Positions 44,174 through 54,072 of a stretch of 64,000 nt of DNA are shown here, in pieces. Below the pieces are notes generated by a model. That model was not told the DNA's origin. It ran no database searches and worked only from the letters and a program-made list of their open reading frames with translations. The stretch covers positions 620,001 to 684,000 of the forward strand of contig CAWICN010000001.1 of assembly GCA_963834725.1 (NCBI GenBank), read 5' to 3'. This DNA comes from PALSA-693 sp963834725. GTDB taxonomy: Bacteria > Actinomycetota > Acidimicrobiia > Acidimicrobiales > Palsa-688. A program made the position numbers and the translations under genes. Numbering within the stretch: position 1 is the stretch's first letter; the number at the start of each line of letters is the position of its first letter.

Positions 44174-45823
44174 ATGCGTCGCGGCCTCGTCCTGTGTCTT
44201 CTCGCCGTCATCGGCATCACGGTCGTCGCCTTTGGGGCGACCATGGCTGCCGGCCACACTCCGCTGCTGGGTCTCGACCTCAAGGGCGGTGTCTCTGTGG
44301 TCCTCCAGCCGCAGGGCACAGCGAATTCGTCCGAGCTGAACGAGGCAGTGTCGATCATCGAGCGGCGGGTCAACGGGCTGGGGGTCGCCAACTCGAACGT
44401 CGCTCGCCAGGGCGGCGACGTGGTCATCAACCTGCCCGGGATCAAGGATGCTCAGGGAGCGCTGAAGATCCTGGGCGAGACCGCCACCCTGTATTTCCGA
44501 CCCGTGTACTGCCTGATCCCGCCCTACGCGTCGGCGCCGAGCCCGACGCCGACCACGACGCCAAGCGTCAACCACCACCGGGCCACGACACCGAGTACGG
44601 CCAAGGCCCTGGGATCGTCAGGGTCGGACATCCACCTGACCTCCCACCTGGTGGCCGCCGGGTCGTCGCCGACGACGCTCCCCATCCCCGCCACGACCAT
44701 CGTGCCGGCCCAATCGGGCTCACCGGTCCCGGTCCCCTCTAATTTCGTCCCCTCAGCCAACGACTGCAGCGCGTCCAATGCGGCCCAGCTCCCGAGCACC
44801 CCCGTTTCCCGGGACACCGCCAAGGCCACGGTCATCCTGCCCTACTACGACAACAGCGTCCGGTACATCCTCGGCCCCTCCGATATGACGGGCAACGGGG
44901 TGTCCAACGCCAGTGTCCAGCTGTCGTCAGCCGGCCAGTACTCGGTCCTGCTGAACTTCACCAATGCCGGCTCGATCAAGTTCGACCAGATCGCCGCGCA
45001 GCGCTACCCGTATTACCAGCAGAATCCCAGCAACCCGCCCCCCCAGGCGCTCGAGGCCTTCGAGCTCGACGGGGTGGTGGAGTCGGCTCCGGCGATCGAA
45101 GCAGCCACCTTTAACGGGACGGCGGTGATCAGCGGCTCCACCGCTCAGCCTTTTACGTCCAAGCAGGCTTCGGACCTGGCGCTGGTGCTCAAGTACGGCT
45201 CCCTGCCGGTGCGCTTTACCCCGCAATCCGTGCAGACGGTCACGGCCACCATTGGCAAAGACTCGCTTCGAGCCGGCCTGCTGGCCGGCGTCGGCGGGGT
45301 CATTCTCGTCCTGATCTACATGATTGGCTATTACCGGGCCCTGGGTCTCATCGTCGTGGCGGGGCTTGCCCTGGAGGGGGCGCTCCTGTTCGCCATCATC
45401 GCCGAGCTGAGCCGGACGAGCAGCCTGGCGCTGACCCTCTCGGGCGTCGTCGGCATCATCGTGGCGATTGGCATCACCGTGGACTCCTACGTGGTGTACT
45501 TCGAACGGCTCAAAGACGAGGTCCGATCCGGCCGCACCATCCGCCAATCCGTTGATCGGAGTTTCGCCCGGGCTTTCCGCACCGTCGTCACCGCCGACAC
45601 GGTCGCGTTCATGGCTGCCGCCGTCCTGTACCTGCTCACGGTCGGCGACGTCAAGGGGTTCGCCTTCATGCTCGGGCTCTCGACCCTGCTCGACATCGTG
45701 TTCGCCTATTTCTTCATCCGTCCCGCGACGATTCTGGCGGGGCGGAACCCCCGATTGCTCGAGGCGCGGTTCATCGGGATTAGCCGCGGCCTCGGAGCCC
45801 GACCAGCAACGAGCGAGCTCTAG
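44174..45823 (+). CDS. secD: Protein translocase subunit SecD
   Basis: SecD, with SecF, uses the proton gradient to complete export through SecYEG. The 549-residue protein has an N-terminal membrane helix, the P1 signature LLGLDLKGGVSVVLQPQG and SIIERRVNGLGVANSNVARQG, and the six-helix RND core (VGGVILVLIYMIGYYRALGLIVV, GIIVAIGITVDSYVVYFERLKDE, VKGFAFMLGLSTLLDIVFAYF). A long Thr/Pro/Ser insertion (~120-200) interrupts the periplasmic region. It starts 2 bp after yajC and abuts secF exactly. Confidence 0.95.
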   Translation: MRRGLVLCLLAVIGITVVAFGATMAAGHTPLLGLDLKGGVSVVLQPQGTANSSELNEAVSIIERRVNGLGVANSNVARQGGDVVINLPGIKDAQGALKILGETATLYFRPVYCLIPPYASAPSPTPTTTPSVNHHRATTPSTAKALGSSGSDIHLTSHLVAAGSSPTTLPIPATTIVPAQSGSPVPVPSNFVPSANDCSASNAAQLPSTPVSRDTAKATVILPYYDNSVRYILGPSDMTGNGVSNASVQLSSAGQYSVLLNFTNAGSIKFDQIAAQRYPYYQQNPSNPPPQALEAFELDGVVESAPAIEAATFNGTAVISGSTAQPFTSKQASDLALVLKYGSLPVRFTPQSVQTVTATIGKDSLRAGLLAGVGGVILVLIYMIGYYRALGLIVVAGLALEGALLFAIIAELSRTSSLALTLSGVVGIIVAIGITVDSYVVYFERLKDEVRSGRTIRQSVDRSFARAFRTVVTADTVAFMAAAVLYLLTVGDVKGFAFMLGLSTLLDIVFAYFFIRPATILAGRNPRLLEARFIGISRGLGARPATSEL

Positions 45824-47215
45824 ATGGCAGCCCGCCGGCACAGCGTCTTCCGGAGGTTGTTCCGGGGGGAGACCTCCTACGATTTCGTCGGTCGCTGGCG
45901 CATCTGGTTCGGCATCTCAGCTGTGATCATCAGCCTGGGGCTGATCTCTCTGTCCACGAAAGGCCTCAACTTCTCCATCGACTTCAAGGGCGGCACGGTG
46001 TGGGAGGTGCCTTCGACCGCGTCGGTGGCGAAGGCCCGCGCCGTCGTCGGCGACGCCGTGCCCGGCTTCGGGCAGGCCACCATCGTGATTCTCACCAACG
46101 CCCAGACGGGTCAGCGGACGGTGAAGGTTGAGGCGCCGGCCAAGCTGACCGGCGACGCCAACCAGGTCGCAGCCGTCACCAACGCCCTGGCCAGGATGGC
46201 GGGGGTGACGCCCAACGACGTTCAGCTCAATGACGTCGGCCCGTCATGGGGTTCGGACATCACCGACAAGGCGATCCGGGCCGTGATCATCTTCCTGATC
46301 ATCGTCACCGGCTACATCTGGCTGCGCTTCGAGGCCAAGATGGCCCTCGCCGCCCTGACCGCGCTGGTGCACGACATCCTTCTGACCATCGGGATCTACT
46401 CGATCTCGGGGTTTCAGGTCAGCCCGGACACGGTGATCGCGTTTCTCACCGTCCTCGGTTACTCGCTCTACGACACCATCGTGGTCTTCGACAAGGTTCA
46501 GGAGAACACACGCGGCCTGGCGTCGACGAACCGGCTCACTTATTCGGACACGGTCAACCTGTCGATGAACCAGGTGCTCGCCCGCTCGATCAACACCTCA
46601 CTGGTTGCCATCCTGCCGATCCTTTCCATCCTGGTCATCGGCGCGTGGGTTCTCGGCGCCACTGCCCTCCAGGACTTCGGGCTCGCTCTCTTCGTGGGTC
46701 TGACCACCGGTGCGTACTCATCGATCTTCATAGCCTCGCCCTTCCTGGCTCTGGTCAAAGAGCGTGAGCCGCGCTACGCGGAAATCCGCCGGCGACTGGC
46801 CCTGACCCCGACCGCCCGGTCGCGTCGCATCACCCCGGCCGCGGCGGCGACGGGCGACCTGTCAGGGACCGTTGCGGTGGCCGGCGTGCCGGCGGTGGCG
46901 GGGACGGCTGGCAGGGGGGCGGGCCCGGGTACCGGTGGGCGCCGGCGGCCAGGCGGCGGCGACACTGAGCAGGCCCTTCCGGCTGCCGCCGGCCGCGGTG
47001 GGGGCGGGGCTCCGCCTGAGATCGACAACGGGGCGCCACTACCGGTCCCCGCCGCCGGCCCGGCCGACTCATCTGGCGGCGAGCCGGACGCGGCGGACCG
47101 GGCATCCCGTCCAACCGCGGAGAGTGGTCCAGCGCCCGGGGCCGGAGCCGGGGGGGCGCCTCGTCCTGCCACCCGGCCGCCGCCCCGGCCGCGGAAGAAG
47201 GGCCGCCGCCGCTGA
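45824..47215 (+). CDS. secF: Protein translocase subunit SecF
   Basis: SecF carries GLNFSIDFKGGTVWEV after its first helix, then the five C-terminal helices (AVIIFLIIVTGYIWLRFEAKMALAALTALVHD, GYSLYDTIVVFDKVQENTR, INTSLVAILPILSILVIGAWVLG). ATG 45824 directly follows the secD stop. The core ends near residue 325. A tail of ~135 residues rich in Gly, Pro, Ala and Arg, ending RKKGRRR, is unlike standard SecF and likely disordered in the cytoplasm. Confidence 0.95.
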   Translation: MAARRHSVFRRLFRGETSYDFVGRWRIWFGISAVIISLGLISLSTKGLNFSIDFKGGTVWEVPSTASVAKARAVVGDAVPGFGQATIVILTNAQTGQRTVKVEAPAKLTGDANQVAAVTNALARMAGVTPNDVQLNDVGPSWGSDITDKAIRAVIIFLIIVTGYIWLRFEAKMALAALTALVHDILLTIGIYSISGFQVSPDTVIAFLTVLGYSLYDTIVVFDKVQENTRGLASTNRLTYSDTVNLSMNQVLARSINTSLVAILPILSILVIGAWVLGATALQDFGLALFVGLTTGAYSSIFIASPFLALVKEREPRYAEIRRRLALTPTARSRRITPAAAATGDLSGTVAVAGVPAVAGTAGRGAGPGTGGRRRPGGGDTEQALPAAAGRGGGGAPPEIDNGAPLPVPAAGPADSSGGEPDAADRASRPTAESGPAPGAGAGGAPRPATRPPPRPRKKGRRR

Positions 47216-47226
47216 GCGGTCGGACT

Positions 47227-47245
47227 CCGGGTGTTCTAACACCGG
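47227..47245. terminator. Hairpin between secF and apt
   Basis: CCGGGTGTT pairs with AACACCGG around CT, with one bulged G. It lies 12 bp after the secF stop and 25 bp before apt, and would end the Sec transcript or mark a boundary. It has no T run. Confidence 0.4.
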
Positions 47246-47269
47246 AACGCGAACCAGTACCGTAGAGGT

Positions 47270-47800
47270 ATGGAGGGCACGCCGGGCTGGATCAAGGATC
47301 TGATTCGAGACATCCCGGACTTTCCCGAACCGGGTGTGGTCTTCAAGGACATCACGCCGATGCTGGCCAGCGCGGCCGCTCTGCGTTGGTGCGTGGAGGC
47401 GCTGGCCGCCGCCTTCCAGCACCGGCCGGTCGACAAGGTGATCGGCGTCGAGGCTCGAGGCTTCATCCTGGCCGCACCGGTGGCCGTCCATCTCGGCGCC
47501 GGATTTGTTCCGGTCCGCAAAGCCGGCAAGCTGCCCTGGCTGGTGACGTCGGAGGGCTATGACCTGGAGTACGGCGTCGACGCCCTCGAAATCCACCAGG
47601 ACGCCCTGCTCCCGGCGGAGCGGGTCCTGATCGTCGACGATGTGCTCGCCACTGGCGGGACCGCGGCAGCGACGGCTCGACTCGCTCGAGGGCTGGGCGC
47701 CGAGGTAGCCGGCTTCGGCTGCGTCATTGAACTGGCCTTTCTGGATGGGCGCGGGAAGCTCGAAGGCCTCGACACTGTTTCACTGCTCAACTATGGGTAA
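47270..47800 (+). CDS. apt: Adenine phosphoribosyltransferase
   Basis: Apt salvages adenine to AMP with PRPP. The 176-residue protein has IRDIPDFPEPGVVFKDITP, VIGVEARGFILAAPVAVHLG, FVPVRKAGKLPW and the PRPP loop VLIVDDVLATGGTAAATARL, a textbook type I enzyme. It comes 54 bp after secF and 9 bp before relA, the standard secF-apt-relA order in many bacteria. Confidence 0.95.
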   Translation: MEGTPGWIKDLIRDIPDFPEPGVVFKDITPMLASAAALRWCVEALAAAFQHRPVDKVIGVEARGFILAAPVAVHLGAGFVPVRKAGKLPWLVTSEGYDLEYGVDALEIHQDALLPAERVLIVDDVLATGGTAAATARLARGLGAEVAGFGCVIELAFLDGRGKLEGLDTVSLLNYG

Positions 47801-47809
47801 GCCACGGTC

Positions 47810-50044
47810 ATGATGAGCCGCAGCGAAGGGACCGGTCGCATCCGGGCGGTGGCGACCGTGGAGCGGGTACTGCCGTGGCGGCGCCAGGTACAGACCGGCG
47901 ACGCCCTCCGACCGCTGCTCAGCGCCTTCCGGGCTCGGCATACTCGTGATGAGACGGGCCTTATCATCCGCGCCTACGAGGAGGCGGCCGCCGCGCACGA
48001 CGGTCAGCTCCGGAACTCGGGCGAGGCCTACATCTCCCATCCCCTCGCGGTGGCGACCATCCTGGCCGGCCTCGGGCTCGACGATGTGACGCTCGCCGCT
48101 GCCCTCCTGCACGACGCGGTCGAGGACACCCGCCTCGGCCTGGCCGACATCGAGGCGAAGTTCGGACCGGACGTGGCCGCCATCGTTGACGGCGTCACCA
48201 AACTCGACCGGGTCAGCTTCGACTCCCGGCAGGCCCAGCAGGCGGCCACGATGCGCAAGATGCTGGTCGCCATGGCGAAGGACCCGCGCGTCCTGCTGAT
48301 CAAGCTGGCCGACCGGCTCCACAACATGCAGACGATCGCGGCCATGCCGGAATGGAAGCAGAAGCGGAGCGCCCAGGAGACCCTCGACATCTATGCGCCG
48401 CTGGCCCACCGCTTCGGCATCCAGGACATCAAGTGGCAGCTCGAGGACCTGGCCTTCGCGGCCCTCCATCCCCGTCGCTACGCGGAGATCGAACAGATGG
48501 TGGCGACCCGCGCTCCCGAGCGCGACATCTACCTCGCCCAGGTGATCGATCAGGTCAACGAGCGCCTCACCGCAGCCCGCATCGACGCGCAGGTGACAGG
48601 CCGGCCCAAGCATCTGTACTCCATCTACGAGAAGATGATCGTGAAGGGCAAGGAGTTCGACGAGATCTACGACCTGGTCGGGGTTCGCGTCCTCGTCGCC
48701 TCGGTCAAGGACTGCTGGGCCGCCCTGGGCGCCATTCATGGGGCCTGGACCCCGGTGCAGGGGCGCTTCAAGGACTACATCAACACGCCCAAGTTCAACC
48801 TGTACCAATCCCTCCACACCACCGTCGTCGGTCCCCAGGGCAAGGCCCTCGAAGCCCAGATCCGCACCATCGAGATGCACAATCGGGCCGAATGGGGGAT
48901 CGCCGCCCACTGGGGATACAAGGAGAAGGCCTCGGCCACCGACGTTGCCTGGCTGCAGCGCATCGTCGACTGGTCAGCGGAGAGCAGTGATCCAGGAGAA
49001 TTCCTCGAGGCGCTGAAACTCGACCTCGAAACGGACGAGGTTTTCGTCTTCACGCCCAAGGGCGACGTGATCGCTCTACCGATCCAGTCGACACCTATCG
49101 ACTTCGCCTACGCGATCCACACCGAGGTCGGCCACCGTTGCATCGGCGCCCGGGTCAACGGGCGCCTGGTGCCCCTCGACTCGCAGCTGGCCTCCGGCGA
49201 CAGCGTCGAGATCTTCACCTCCAAGGTGCCATCGGCTGGGCCCAGCCGGGACTGGCTGAAGATCGTGGTGAGTCCTCGGGCGCGCAACAAGATCCGGCAG
49301 TGGTTTAGCCGTGAGCGCCGCGAGGATGCCATTGAGTCCGGGCGGGAGGAGCTGGCCAAGGCGTTCCGCAAGGAGGGCCTGCCCCTGCAGAAGCCCGTGC
49401 TGCTCGGGGTCGCCGAGGCCCTGCACTACACCGATCTCGACGCCCTCTACGCCGCCATCGGCGAGAGCCATGTGTCCGGGCAGGCCATCGCGCAGCGGGT
49501 CGGGCGCGATCTCCGCGGTGGCGAGCACGAGGTCCAGCTCCCGAGCACCGCCCGGCAGCCGCGCCGGGTCAACCACCGGCAGGGCGTCGGCGTTCACGTT
49601 GAGGGTCTCGACGACGTGATGGTCCGGCTGTCCCGGTGCTGCACGCCCGTCCCCGGCGATGAGATCATCGGGTTCGTCACTCGCGGCCGGGGCGTCAGCG
49701 TGCACCGCAGCGACTGCGCCAACGCCGCGAGCCTGGCGGCGGACGAGGTGGGCCGCATGATCGAGGTCGAGTGGGATAGCGGCAGCACGGGCAGCTTCGT
49801 CGCCGCGGTCGAGCTCAAGGCGCTGGACCGGAGCCGCCTCGGCGTTGACGTGTGGCGGGTCATCTCTGACAATCACCTCAACATCCTGCGCAGCGACTCC
49901 CTCACTGGCGCCGATCGGGTCAGCCGGATGCGGTTCGAGTTCGAGCTCGCCGATCCGGCCCACCTCGACTCGCTGCTCAACGCCTTGAAGCGGATCGACA
50001 GCGTCTATGACGCCTACCGGGTGCTGCCCAACCGGGGCAACTGA
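47810..50044 (+). CDS. relA: Bifunctional (p)ppGpp synthetase/hydrolase (Rel)
   Basis: The long RSH protein (744 residues) makes and degrades (p)ppGpp. Its HD hydrolase domain is intact (HDGQLRNSGEAYISHPLAVA, AALLHDAVEDT, KLADRLHNMQTI). The synthetase domain has GRPKHLYSIYEKMIVKG, IYDLVGVRVLV and NLYQSLHTTVVGPQG. Then come TGS (VFVFTPKGDVIALP), the conserved-Cys domain (CCTPVPGDEIIGFVTRGRGVSVHR) and an ACT domain. Having both active sites fits the single Rel of actinobacteria. ATG 47810 and 47813 are both possible starts. Confidence 0.95.
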   Translation: MMSRSEGTGRIRAVATVERVLPWRRQVQTGDALRPLLSAFRARHTRDETGLIIRAYEEAAAAHDGQLRNSGEAYISHPLAVATILAGLGLDDVTLAAALLHDAVEDTRLGLADIEAKFGPDVAAIVDGVTKLDRVSFDSRQAQQAATMRKMLVAMAKDPRVLLIKLADRLHNMQTIAAMPEWKQKRSAQETLDIYAPLAHRFGIQDIKWQLEDLAFAALHPRRYAEIEQMVATRAPERDIYLAQVIDQVNERLTAARIDAQVTGRPKHLYSIYEKMIVKGKEFDEIYDLVGVRVLVASVKDCWAALGAIHGAWTPVQGRFKDYINTPKFNLYQSLHTTVVGPQGKALEAQIRTIEMHNRAEWGIAAHWGYKEKASATDVAWLQRIVDWSAESSDPGEFLEALKLDLETDEVFVFTPKGDVIALPIQSTPIDFAYAIHTEVGHRCIGARVNGRLVPLDSQLASGDSVEIFTSKVPSAGPSRDWLKIVVSPRARNKIRQWFSRERREDAIESGREELAKAFRKEGLPLQKPVLLGVAEALHYTDLDALYAAIGESHVSGQAIAQRVGRDLRGGEHEVQLPSTARQPRRVNHRQGVGVHVEGLDDVMVRLSRCCTPVPGDEIIGFVTRGRGVSVHRSDCANAASLAADEVGRMIEVEWDSGSTGSFVAAVELKALDRSRLGVDVWRVISDNHLNILRSDSLTGADRVSRMRFEFELADPAHLDSLLNALKRIDSVYDAYRVLPNRGN

Positions 50045-50105
50045 CCAACCCGGGCAACCGAACAGCCCGAATCCCCGGCTGCGTTGGCCGGTACCCTGAT
50101 CGGCC

Positions 50106-51377
50106 ATGTCCGTATTCCGCCACCCACCGGGGACCTTCGACGTCCTGCCCGCCGACTCGGCGCCGTGGGAAGCGCTCCTCACTATCTTCGCCCAGAAGGT
50201 AGAGGCCGCGGGTTACGGTCTGATTGTCACTCCCACCTTCGAGGATCTCGGCGTGTTCCAGCGCCTGGGCGAATCCACCGACGTGGTGCGCAAGGAGATG
50301 TACACCTTCGAGGATAAGGGGGGCCGGCACATCGCCCTGCGCCCTGAGGTGACCGCACAGGTCGCCCGGGTCTTCATCGAGCACCGACCGCCCGTGCCCT
50401 GGAAATGCTGGTACGCGGGCTCCAACTTTCGCTACGAGCGACCTCAGGCCGGCCGGTACCGCGAGTTCCACCAGATCGGGATCGAAGCCTTCGGAAGCGC
50501 GGACGCCGACCTCGACGTCGAGGTCATCGCCTTGGGCTGGGAGTTCTACGAGGCCATCCGGCTCGGCCGCCTGCAGTTGCTGCTCAACTCCCTCGGGGAC
50601 GCCGTTTGCCGGCCAGCCTACCGCGACCTCCTCCTCCAGTACCTGCGGGGCCGGCGGGCAGAGCTCTGCGATGAGCACCGGGCCCGCCTCGAGGAGAACC
50701 CGCTGCGGGTTCTGGACTGCAAGCGGCCGGCCTGTCGGGCCGTCACCGCCGGCGCCCCCCGCCAGATCGACCACCTCTGCGATGGGTGCGCCGGTCATCT
50801 CGCCCGTGTCGAAGCTGGACTCGGCGCCCTCCACATCCCGTACACGGTCGATTCGACGCTGGTGCGGGGCCTCGACTACTACACCCGCACCGCCTTCGAG
50901 TACGTGGCGACGGGTCTCGCGTCGGCCCAGAATGCGGTCGGCGGCGGCGGGCGTTACGACGGCCTGGTGGAGGCCATGGGAGGACCGCCGACACCCGGGG
51001 TGGGCTTCGCCCTCGGCGTGGAGCGGATCCTCCTCGCCACCGGGGCTGGCGACGGGCGGGACAGCCGGTTGCCGGCCCGCCGTGCTCTCGACGCCTTCGT
51101 GGTGGACTTCGCCGGCGGTGACTCGGCGCGCGACGTGACGGCTCGCCTGCGGGCAGCCGGCCTCCGCGCCGACCGGGCGTTCGATGCCCGCTCCCCGAAA
51201 GCGCAGTTCAAGGCGGCGGACCGCTCCGGCGCCCGGCTGGCGCTGGTGGTTGGGCCGGACGAAGCAGCGGCCGGGACGGTGAGCGTCAAGGACCTGGTCA
51301 CCGGCGGCGAACAGGTCGCCGTCCCGATCGACGACGTCATCAAGGAGGTGCGGGCGCGACTCGACGCCCCCGGCTAG
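50106..51377 (+). CDS. hisS: Histidyl-tRNA synthetase
   Basis: The 423-residue class II enzyme has motif 1 (FEDLGVFQRLGESTDVVRKEMYTF), motif 2 (GSNFRYERPQAGRYREFHQIGIEAFG), the histidine-A motif LVRGLDYYTRTAFEY, GGGGRYDGLVEAMGG, and motif 3 (GVGFALGVERILLA), followed by the anticodon-binding domain (KAQFKAADRSGARLALVVG). ATG 50106 begins MSVFRHPPGTFDVLP, the usual N-terminus. Confidence 0.96.
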   Translation: MSVFRHPPGTFDVLPADSAPWEALLTIFAQKVEAAGYGLIVTPTFEDLGVFQRLGESTDVVRKEMYTFEDKGGRHIALRPEVTAQVARVFIEHRPPVPWKCWYAGSNFRYERPQAGRYREFHQIGIEAFGSADADLDVEVIALGWEFYEAIRLGRLQLLLNSLGDAVCRPAYRDLLLQYLRGRRAELCDEHRARLEENPLRVLDCKRPACRAVTAGAPRQIDHLCDGCAGHLARVEAGLGALHIPYTVDSTLVRGLDYYTRTAFEYVATGLASAQNAVGGGGRYDGLVEAMGGPPTPGVGFALGVERILLATGAGDGRDSRLPARRALDAFVVDFAGGDSARDVTARLRAAGLRADRAFDARSPKAQFKAADRSGARLALVVGPDEAAAGTVSVKDLVTGGEQVAVPIDDVIKEVRARLDAPG

Positions 51378-51447
51378 CTCTCCGGGGCTCCCCCGGAGGC
51401 CCGTCACGGTCTCGAGCGCGTCGCGGAGTCGTAATCTGGAAGGCCAC

Positions 51448-54072
51448 ATGGATGCCACCACGCTTCGTCGCGCCTTCACGCACTTCTTCGAGGAGCACCG
51501 GCACACGCTCGTGCCCTCGTCCGGGCTGATCCCGCACCATCCGCGCGCCCCGCTGTTCACCAACGCGGGGATGAACCAGTTCATCCCGTACTTCCTTGGC
51601 GAGGAGCGCCCGCCGTTCCCCCGGGCCACGACCGTTCAGAAGTGCGTGCGGATCCGGGGGAAGCATGATGACATCGACCTCGTCGGCCGCACCACCCGCC
51701 ATCTCACCTTCTTCGAGATGCTCGGCAACTTCAGCTTCGGCGATTACTTCAAGGAGACCGCTATCCCGCTGGCCTGGGAGCTCCTGACCGGCCCGCTCGG
51801 GCTCGACGGGGACCGGATATGGGTGAGCGTCTACCGCGACGACGACGAGGCCGCGGCCATCTGGGCCGACACGGTGGGCGTCCCCGCCGGTCGCATCCAG
51901 CGCCTCGACGAGGACAACTTCTGGGAGATGGGCGAGACCGGCCCGTGCGGCCCGAGCTCGGAGATCTATTACGACCGGGGGCCGGAATGGGGTCCCGACG
52001 GTGGTCCGGCGGGGGGCGGAGGCGAAGAGCGTTTCGTGGAGATCTGGAACCTGGTCTTCATGCAGTACGACCGGCTGGCGGACCGCAGCCTCGACCTGCT
52101 GCCCAACCCCAACATCGATACCGGGGCCGGACTCGAGCGGGCCCTGATGGTCGTCCAGGAGGTGCCGTCGATCTGGGAGACGGACACCCTCCGGCCGATC
52201 ATTGCCAGGGCGGAGGAGCTGACCGGTCGCACCTACGGTGACGACGCTGAAGTCGACGTGGCCTTGCGGATCCTGGCCGACCACGCCCGGTCCGTGTCCT
52301 TTTTGATAGGCGACGGTGTCTTCCCGAGCAACGAGGACCGGGGGTACGTGCTGCGTCGCCTGATCCGGCGGGCGGTGCGCAATGCCTATCTGCTGGGCGT
52401 CGAACGCCCGGTCACCCCGACCCTGGTCGCGGCGGTCGTCGGCGTGATGGGCGACGCCTACCCGGACCTGGCCCGCAACGAAGACTACGTGGTAGGGGTG
52501 GCGGCCCGCGAAGAGGGTCGCTTCCGGGCGACTCTGCGGTCGGGACTGACCATGCTCGAAACGGAGCTGGCCGGCGGCGAGGGGGTCGTATCCGGGCCGG
52601 TGGCCTTCCGCTTGCACGACACCCACGGCTTTCCGATCGAGCTGACGCGGGAGATCGCGGCCGAGCGGGGCGCTCGCGTCGACGAGGAGGGCTTTGCCGC
52701 GGCCATGCGCCTCCAGCAGGAACAGTCCGGTCAAAGGAGAAAAGACGCGGGCTCCGACGCGGAGGGGCGCCTGGCCACTTATCGGGCCATCGTCGAGCAG
52801 TGGGGAACGACCCGGTTCGTTGGTTACACCGATACCACCGCCACCGCCCGGGTGCTTGCGGTCGAAATCGCCGAACGCCCTGAAAACCCCGACGGCCCGG
52901 CGAGCCGGGACAACCCGACCAACATCGAAATCTTCCTCGATGTCACCCCGTTCTACGCCGAGAGCGGCGGCCAGATCGGCGACACCGGCGTGATCGAGAC
53001 TGACTCTGGCCGAGCCCGGGTCATCGACACCACCGCGGCCCTACCGGGACTCACGCGTCACGTGGCCGTCATCGAGGAAGGCGAGATCCGGGCCGGTCAG
53101 GCGGCGACGGCCTCGATCGACGCTGAGCGGCGCGCCGCCATCCGGCGCAACCACACTGGCACCCACCTCATGCATTGGGCCCTCCGGGAGGTCCTGGGTG
53201 AGCACGTGAAGCAGCAGGGATCTCTCGTCGCCCCGGACTACCTCCGTTTCGACTTCACCCACTACGAGCCGCTGAGTGCCGACGAGACCGCTCGCGTCGA
53301 GGATCTGGTCAATCGGGAAGTCCTCACCGACAATGACGTGTGCGTCGAGATCATGACCAAGGACGACGCCGAGCGGGCCGGGGCTATCGCCTTCTTCGAG
53401 GAGAAGTACGGCGATGAGGTGCGGGTGGTGCAGGCGGGCCACGAATCGCTGGAGTTGTGCGGCGGAACTCACGTGGCCCGGCTGGGGCAGATCGGTCCTT
53501 TCGAGATCGTCTCCGAGGGGTCCATCGGTTCCAACCTGCGTCGTATCTTCGCCACGACCGGGACCACGACGCTGGCGCGGCTGCGGCGAGTCGAACGCCA
53601 GCTGGCTGATGCCGCCGGGCTGCTCCGGGCCAGCCCGGACGAGCTGACGTCGGCGGTGGGGCGCAAGCTCTCCGAGCTTCGGGAGGTCGAAGGGCGTCTC
53701 CGCCAGGTCGAGCAAGCCGCCCTGGCGGCGCGGGCCAAAACCCTGGTCGATGAGGCCGTCGACGGCTGGCTGGTCGCCCGGGTCGACGGGCTCACCTCCG
53801 CTCAGCTGCAGGAAGTGGCCAACCAGGTACGTCAGATCGGCAGCCTGCAGACCATCGTCCTCGGCGGCAGCCCGGAGGGGACCAGTGCGTTGCTGGTGGC
53901 GCTGACCGCCAAGGGCGGATCGATCACCGCCCCCGAATTGATCGGGCCGGCGGCGCGGACGATCGGCGGCGGGGGGAGCCGAAAGGACCCGGAACGGGCC
54001 ACCGCAGGTGGCAGAGACCCCAGTCGGCTGGACGAGGCCCTCGACACGATCCGCACCGTACTCGGCCCATGA
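51448..54072 (+). CDS. alaS: Alanyl-tRNA synthetase
   Basis: The 874-residue enzyme has the catalytic domain (LFTNAGMNQFIPYFLG, QKCVRIRGKHDDIDLVG, FFEMLGNFSFGDYFK, NFWEMGETGPCGPSSEIYYD), the tRNA-recognition helix bundle with ILADHARSVSFLIGDGVFPSNEDRG, the editing domain (TPFYAESGGQIGDTG, RNHTGTHLMHWALREVLG, ELCGGTHVARLGQIG) and the C-Ala domain ending in GGGGS...P. Editing His and Cys ligands are all present. It overlaps ruvX by ATGA. Confidence 0.97.
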   Translation: MDATTLRRAFTHFFEEHRHTLVPSSGLIPHHPRAPLFTNAGMNQFIPYFLGEERPPFPRATTVQKCVRIRGKHDDIDLVGRTTRHLTFFEMLGNFSFGDYFKETAIPLAWELLTGPLGLDGDRIWVSVYRDDDEAAAIWADTVGVPAGRIQRLDEDNFWEMGETGPCGPSSEIYYDRGPEWGPDGGPAGGGGEERFVEIWNLVFMQYDRLADRSLDLLPNPNIDTGAGLERALMVVQEVPSIWETDTLRPIIARAEELTGRTYGDDAEVDVALRILADHARSVSFLIGDGVFPSNEDRGYVLRRLIRRAVRNAYLLGVERPVTPTLVAAVVGVMGDAYPDLARNEDYVVGVAAREEGRFRATLRSGLTMLETELAGGEGVVSGPVAFRLHDTHGFPIELTREIAAERGARVDEEGFAAAMRLQQEQSGQRRKDAGSDAEGRLATYRAIVEQWGTTRFVGYTDTTATARVLAVEIAERPENPDGPASRDNPTNIEIFLDVTPFYAESGGQIGDTGVIETDSGRARVIDTTAALPGLTRHVAVIEEGEIRAGQAATASIDAERRAAIRRNHTGTHLMHWALREVLGEHVKQQGSLVAPDYLRFDFTHYEPLSADETARVEDLVNREVLTDNDVCVEIMTKDDAERAGAIAFFEEKYGDEVRVVQAGHESLELCGGTHVARLGQIGPFEIVSEGSIGSNLRRIFATTGTTTLARLRRVERQLADAAGLLRASPDELTSAVGRKLSELREVEGRLRQVEQAALAARAKTLVDEAVDGWLVARVDGLTSAQLQEVANQVRQIGSLQTIVLGGSPEGTSALLVALTAKGGSITAPELIGPAARTIGGGGSRKDPERATAGGRDPSRLDEALDTIRTVLGP